Shown in pieces: positions 61,928 through 64,000 of a stretch of DNA of 64,000 bases (within the stretch, counting starts at the first letter, position 1; the number at the start of each line of letters is the position of its first letter). The DNA is from Linyphia triangularis (taxonomy: Eukaryota > Arthropoda > Arachnida > Araneae > Linyphiidae). The notes beneath the pieces were generated by a model. The model made no database searches and was not told the origin of the DNA. It was given only the letters and a program-made list of their open reading frames with translations. Position numbers and translations under genes: made by a program. The DNA is taken from positions 8,667,593-8,731,592 of the forward strand of contig OZ021723.1 in NCBI GenBank assembly GCA_963978545.1. Reading direction: 5' to 3'.

Positions 61928-62132
61928 CTATTAAAAGATAGAAATATGTAGTACCCTACTACTGTAATATAGTTAAGTGTTACAAAGAGAAAAACTTTTA
62001 TTTTTTTTAATTCTGAAGGTTGGGTTTTACTATAAATCGACATTTTTTTCTTTCAGTAAACATACTTTAATCACTTTTTTTAATTTGAAATTTATCAAAA
62101 CTTAGGTTCTTAATTTAACAGTGTCTATTTAA

Positions 62133-62871
62133 GACGTCTTCTCACTTTAGGCACCTCGAAAATAGGCTATTTTTGCGATTTTTTTTCGAGGATTTTTTGC
62201 AAACAATTATGGGATAAAATGGATCCTATATAATAAACACATCTTTCAAGTACAAGAAATTTTTATTTTTTTATTTTTTTGAACAATTATTATAATAAAA
62301 CAGTAGCATCGAAAAACCCGTGTAGAAATGTAATGTTCGTGGCTTGTTGATGAAATTTCGGAAACTATCCGGCCGATTGTCATGAAATTTGAATGACATA
62401 TTCTTCATAGTTATGGCTATAGCGCATATCATCAGATTTTTGATATTCGCGAAAATAACAAAATGGCGCACGTTTTTCGAAAAAGTAAAAAAAAAAAACG
62501 CGTTTTTTTGCAGTTTTTTGTAAAAAAAAAAATACTTCAAATCAAAATTTCAAAAATCTGATGATATGCGCTATAGCCATATCTATGAAGAATATGTCAT
62601 TCAAATTTCATGACAATCGCCCGGATAGTTTCCGAAATTTCATCAACAAGCCACGAACATTACATTTCTACACGGGTTTTTCGATGCTACTGTTTTATTA
62701 TAATAATTGTTCAAAAAAAATAAAAAAAATAAAAATTTCTTGTACTTGAAAGATGTGTTTATTATATAGGATCTCCATTTTATACCATAATTGTTTGCAA
62801 AAATCCTCGAAAAAAAATCGCGAAAATAGCCTATTTTCGAGGTGCCTAAAGTGAGAAGACGCCTTAAATGC
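62133..62871. mobile_element. Foldback MITE family D (near-perfect palindrome)
   Basis: TTAAGACGTCTTCTCACTTT at the left and AAAGTGAGAAGACGCCTTAA at the right; arms of about 360 bp meet near 62520. The two frames 62271-62540 (minus) and 62561-62749 (plus) are the same sequence read from each arm. Confidence 0.9.
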
Positions 62872-63136
62872 CATAACATCATCGCTCAGGTAATGAATAC
62901 CTTTCCAAGCATGACAACTTAATTTGGTTTACTGTATCCAACATCATTCCTATGAATGACATAGTTTTTATAGATCCAATCTGATCTCATTTCACTGCAC
63001 AATAAAATAGTGTAAAATTTTAACTTGCTACAGTAATATAATATAGACAAAGTAAAGTATTAAATATTGAACTGGAGCCTCCGACTGGTTTCTCATCAGG
63101 GGGTTCAACCAGCCGGAAACTCCCAGGAGGTGTTTC

Positions 63137-63326
63137 TGAAAGTTATGACATATATGGCAATCGGATTTTAGTTCAACTTATTCCAAATCGATTTTTGACC
63201 AGTTTCGGCCATTTTTGCCAAGGCAGACCAGAGGATTCCTAATCTACTCACTTTTCTCCGATTTCTATAAAAAAATTCAGAATGATGTTCGATGGGGTCC
63301 AAAAATTGCAGTCGCCTCTCGGACTA
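63137..63326. mobile_element. MITE family A, right-half fragment
   Basis: AAAGTTATGACATATATGGC to TTGCAGTCGCCTCTCGGACT; the left arm is absent. Confidence 0.8.
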
Positions 63327-63807
63327 TTAAACTAACTATTAACACTACGCCGTTCGGTGACACCACATTGGTGACCCGCGAAATTTTCGGGCAAATACAG
63401 GCGATACCTCGGAAACTATCGGGAAAATGCCGGCAACGCTATTGAAACTATCGCACTTAATGACGGAGAAGTAAAACTTGACGATTTACGATATCCCGAA
63501 AAAACGCAGGCGATGGATCTGAACCAGTCTTAGAATTTCTTTTAGTCCAGTATTTCTTCAGAAAAGGGCGCTATTTTCAAAGATAAAGGGCAGGGGAACT
63601 AGCGCCGCCCTTCGAAAAACGGCTAAGATGATCTCTGATTTTATAAAATGGAGGATTATTTTAAAAATTTAACCATGATGTGCCGATGAAGAGAATTCAC
63701 GCTTCAGGTTACTTCTATGGGGTGAAATTGATTTTCAATGCGTGTTCACGCAGATTTCAAGCATTTTGGAGAACTCTGTTTATATGTATAATATGCATTG
63801 TTAATTT

Positions 63808-64000
63808 TGTTACGAATTTTTGTACATTTGTAAATATTTCGTAGTGTTAATTTTGTAAATAGGAAAATTTATGTACATTTCGCATAAGGCAGTGCAATAG
63901 TTCGTCTTAACTTGACTTCCCTGCAATATGGGTCTTGATGCTTGATAACGAGTTTTACAGAGATAACGCTGGGAAGCAAGTTTTACAAGGAGCAAGGGCA
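63808..64000 (+). mobile_element. LTR, left part, cut by window end
   Basis: TGTTACGAATTTTTGTACAT then AGTGCAATAGTTCGTCTTAA and GGGAAGCAAG, matching the solo LTR at 52887. It could be a solo LTR or the start of a whole element. Confidence 0.8.

Noticed and set aside
59068..59334. 88-codon minus-strand frame as an A2M exon between A and B
   Set aside because: Exons A and B join in frame directly and the peptide has no MG-domain features.
62271..62749. Two matching frames of 89 and 62 codons as a duplicated gene
   Set aside because: They are the two arms of one palindromic MITE read in opposite directions.

Overview
The window is from a eukaryotic nuclear genome, most likely an arthropod and plausibly a chelicerate such as a spider. 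It is AT-rich and intron-rich, with no bacterial operon structure. It is packed with tRNA-derived SINEs, foldback MITEs, piggyBac-, hAT- and Tc1/mariner-type relics and large minisatellites. The taxon is an inference from gene type and repeat style; nothing here proves the species.

One host gene spans almost the whole window on the minus strand: an alpha-2-macroglobulin (A2M, thioester-protein superfamily) protease-trapping protein. Thirteen constant exons and four alternative exons could be placed between 61927 and 6778, and every splice junction keeps frame. Together they cover part of MG2 through MG6 and the bait region (about 630 codons per isoform). The signal peptide and MG1 should lie beyond position 64000. 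The thioester, complement and receptor-binding domains should lie before position 1.

The most interesting part is 6778-13071. Four tandem alternative bait-region exons (145-154 nt) all start in phase 1 and end in phase 2, so exactly one can be used per mRNA. Each encodes a different protease-bait sequence followed by the conserved FPETWLF block. Three of the four are followed, 59-64 nt after their 5' splice site, by an identical 21-nt intron element that is the reverse complement of the exons' own 3'-splice-site/exon-start sequence. This looks like an RNA-pairing system for mutually exclusive splicing. All four exons also begin with GTAA, so joining them to the upstream exon (ending CCCCAG) regenerates a donor-like CAG|GTAA, a possible re-splicing signal. 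A decayed fifth exon start lies at 13697-13765.

Layout in transcript order (right to left): partial LTR and foldback elements (62-64 kb); exon A; a minisatellite of about 23 bp (60.3-61.7 kb); exon B; a 14.7-kb intron with a 73-bp array, a 291-bp palindromic tandem array, many SINEs and MITEs, and a piggyBac relic containing a solo LTR; exons C-E (39.9-43.8 kb); exons F-H (30.3-36.0 kb) with hAT and piggyBac-type elements between; a 2.9-kb hAT-like element; exons I-L (21.7-24.3 kb); a 39-bp minisatellite of about 105 copies that seems to have grown from the end of a MITE (17.3-21.4 kb); exon M (16.5 kb); mariner and LINE relics interleaved with the alternative exons; and a Tc1 relic at the left end. 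Most open frames elsewhere are repeat-derived and not genes.
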